From Streptomyces sp. IMTB 2501 (GTDB taxonomy: Bacteria; Actinomycetota; Actinomycetes; Streptomycetales; Streptomycetaceae), in assembly GCF_001953885.1 (NCBI RefSeq), contig NZ_MQUS01000018.1, positions 79,493 to 143,492 on the forward strand: a stretch of 64,000 nt of DNA, in the 5' to 3' direction. Below are positions 63,908 through 64,000 of the stretch, one piece after another; within the stretch, counting starts at the first letter, position 1, and each line of letters opens with the position of its first letter. The position numbers and the translations under genes are program-made. The notes under the pieces are model-generated. The model did no database searches, was not told the DNA's origin, and saw nothing but the letters and a program-made list of their open reading frames with translations.

Positions 63908-64000
63908 CACGTTCACGTCAGCGATGGTATCGGCCAACCACGCGGGATGGCGATTGGCGAGCATTCAGACTGTTCGAATGGACGTGAGATGTGAGAGAGT

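Overview
The window looks like a chromosomal segment of a Streptomyces-type actinomycete. G+C is very high in nearly every gene, GTG and TTG starts are common, and ATGA/GTGA stop-start overlaps are frequent. There are many Sec- and Tat-exported carbohydrate enzymes, a StrR-type regulator, and an XRE/ImmA-type regulatory pair. This is inferred from sequence character; no ribosomal marker is present.

Region 1 (0-23.9 kb) is accessory catabolism. It opens with a two-domain ABM-like protein and an aldo/keto reductase. A tight operon follows: a small pqqA missed by length-based ORF calling, then pqqC, pqqD and pqqE (no pqqB). It runs by 4-base overlaps into a GH105 hydrolase and a Tat-exported lyase-like protein, then a 1499-residue GH28/GH29/CBM32/GH27 protein and a secreted CBM35-Fn3-Fn3-sugar dehydrogenase of the PQQ-dependent GSDH fold. 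Cofactor synthesis, pectin-side-chain depolymerisation and a likely PQQ enzyme therefore sit in one transcription unit. After it come an acyl-CoA synthetase, a decayed MFS drug-transporter gene carrying a 98-bp tandem repeat, a LysR/SBF-transporter pair, a secreted sialidase, a MarR/quinone oxidoreductase pair with two operators, an isochorismatase-fold protein, an atypical SDR and a second LysR.

Region 2 (23.9-41 kb) is an oxalate/formate region: fdhD, a NuoEF gene fused by deletion to the tail of a formate dehydrogenase 2Fe-2S subunit, a frameshifted ketopantoate reductase, three oxalate/formate-type MFS transporters (one with a 44-residue partner), a FabH-like synthase, a GntR/FCD regulator, an acyl-CoA ligase (NDP-forming), formyl-CoA transferase, oxalyl-CoA decarboxylase, and a chimeric SucC-aldehyde dehydrogenase. 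It ends at tRNA-Leu(GAG). Similar half-sites upstream of the first transporter, the GntR gene and oxc suggest one regulon.

Region 3 (41-44.7 kb) begins with the decayed C-terminus of a serine recombinase abutting the tRNA, then an XRE regulator, ImmA-like peptidase and multi-TM protein operon.

Region 4 (44.7-62.9 kb) looks like an undescribed natural-product locus. It has a StrR-type activator, an IclR regulator, an unrecognised protein with a possible papain-like layout, a stand-alone acyltransferase, a single KS-KR-ACP polyketide synthase and a MATE exporter. After an IS6-like remnant comes a complete 4-hydroxyphenylglycine route: hydroxymandelate synthase, hydroxymandelate oxidase, aminotransferase and prephenate dehydrogenase. 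With it are a phytanoyl-CoA-type dioxygenase, an EamA exporter and a tautomerase, and an IS5-like remnant closes the block. No NRPS is present, so the product may be a free or acylated arylglycine. A DeoR regulator ends the window.
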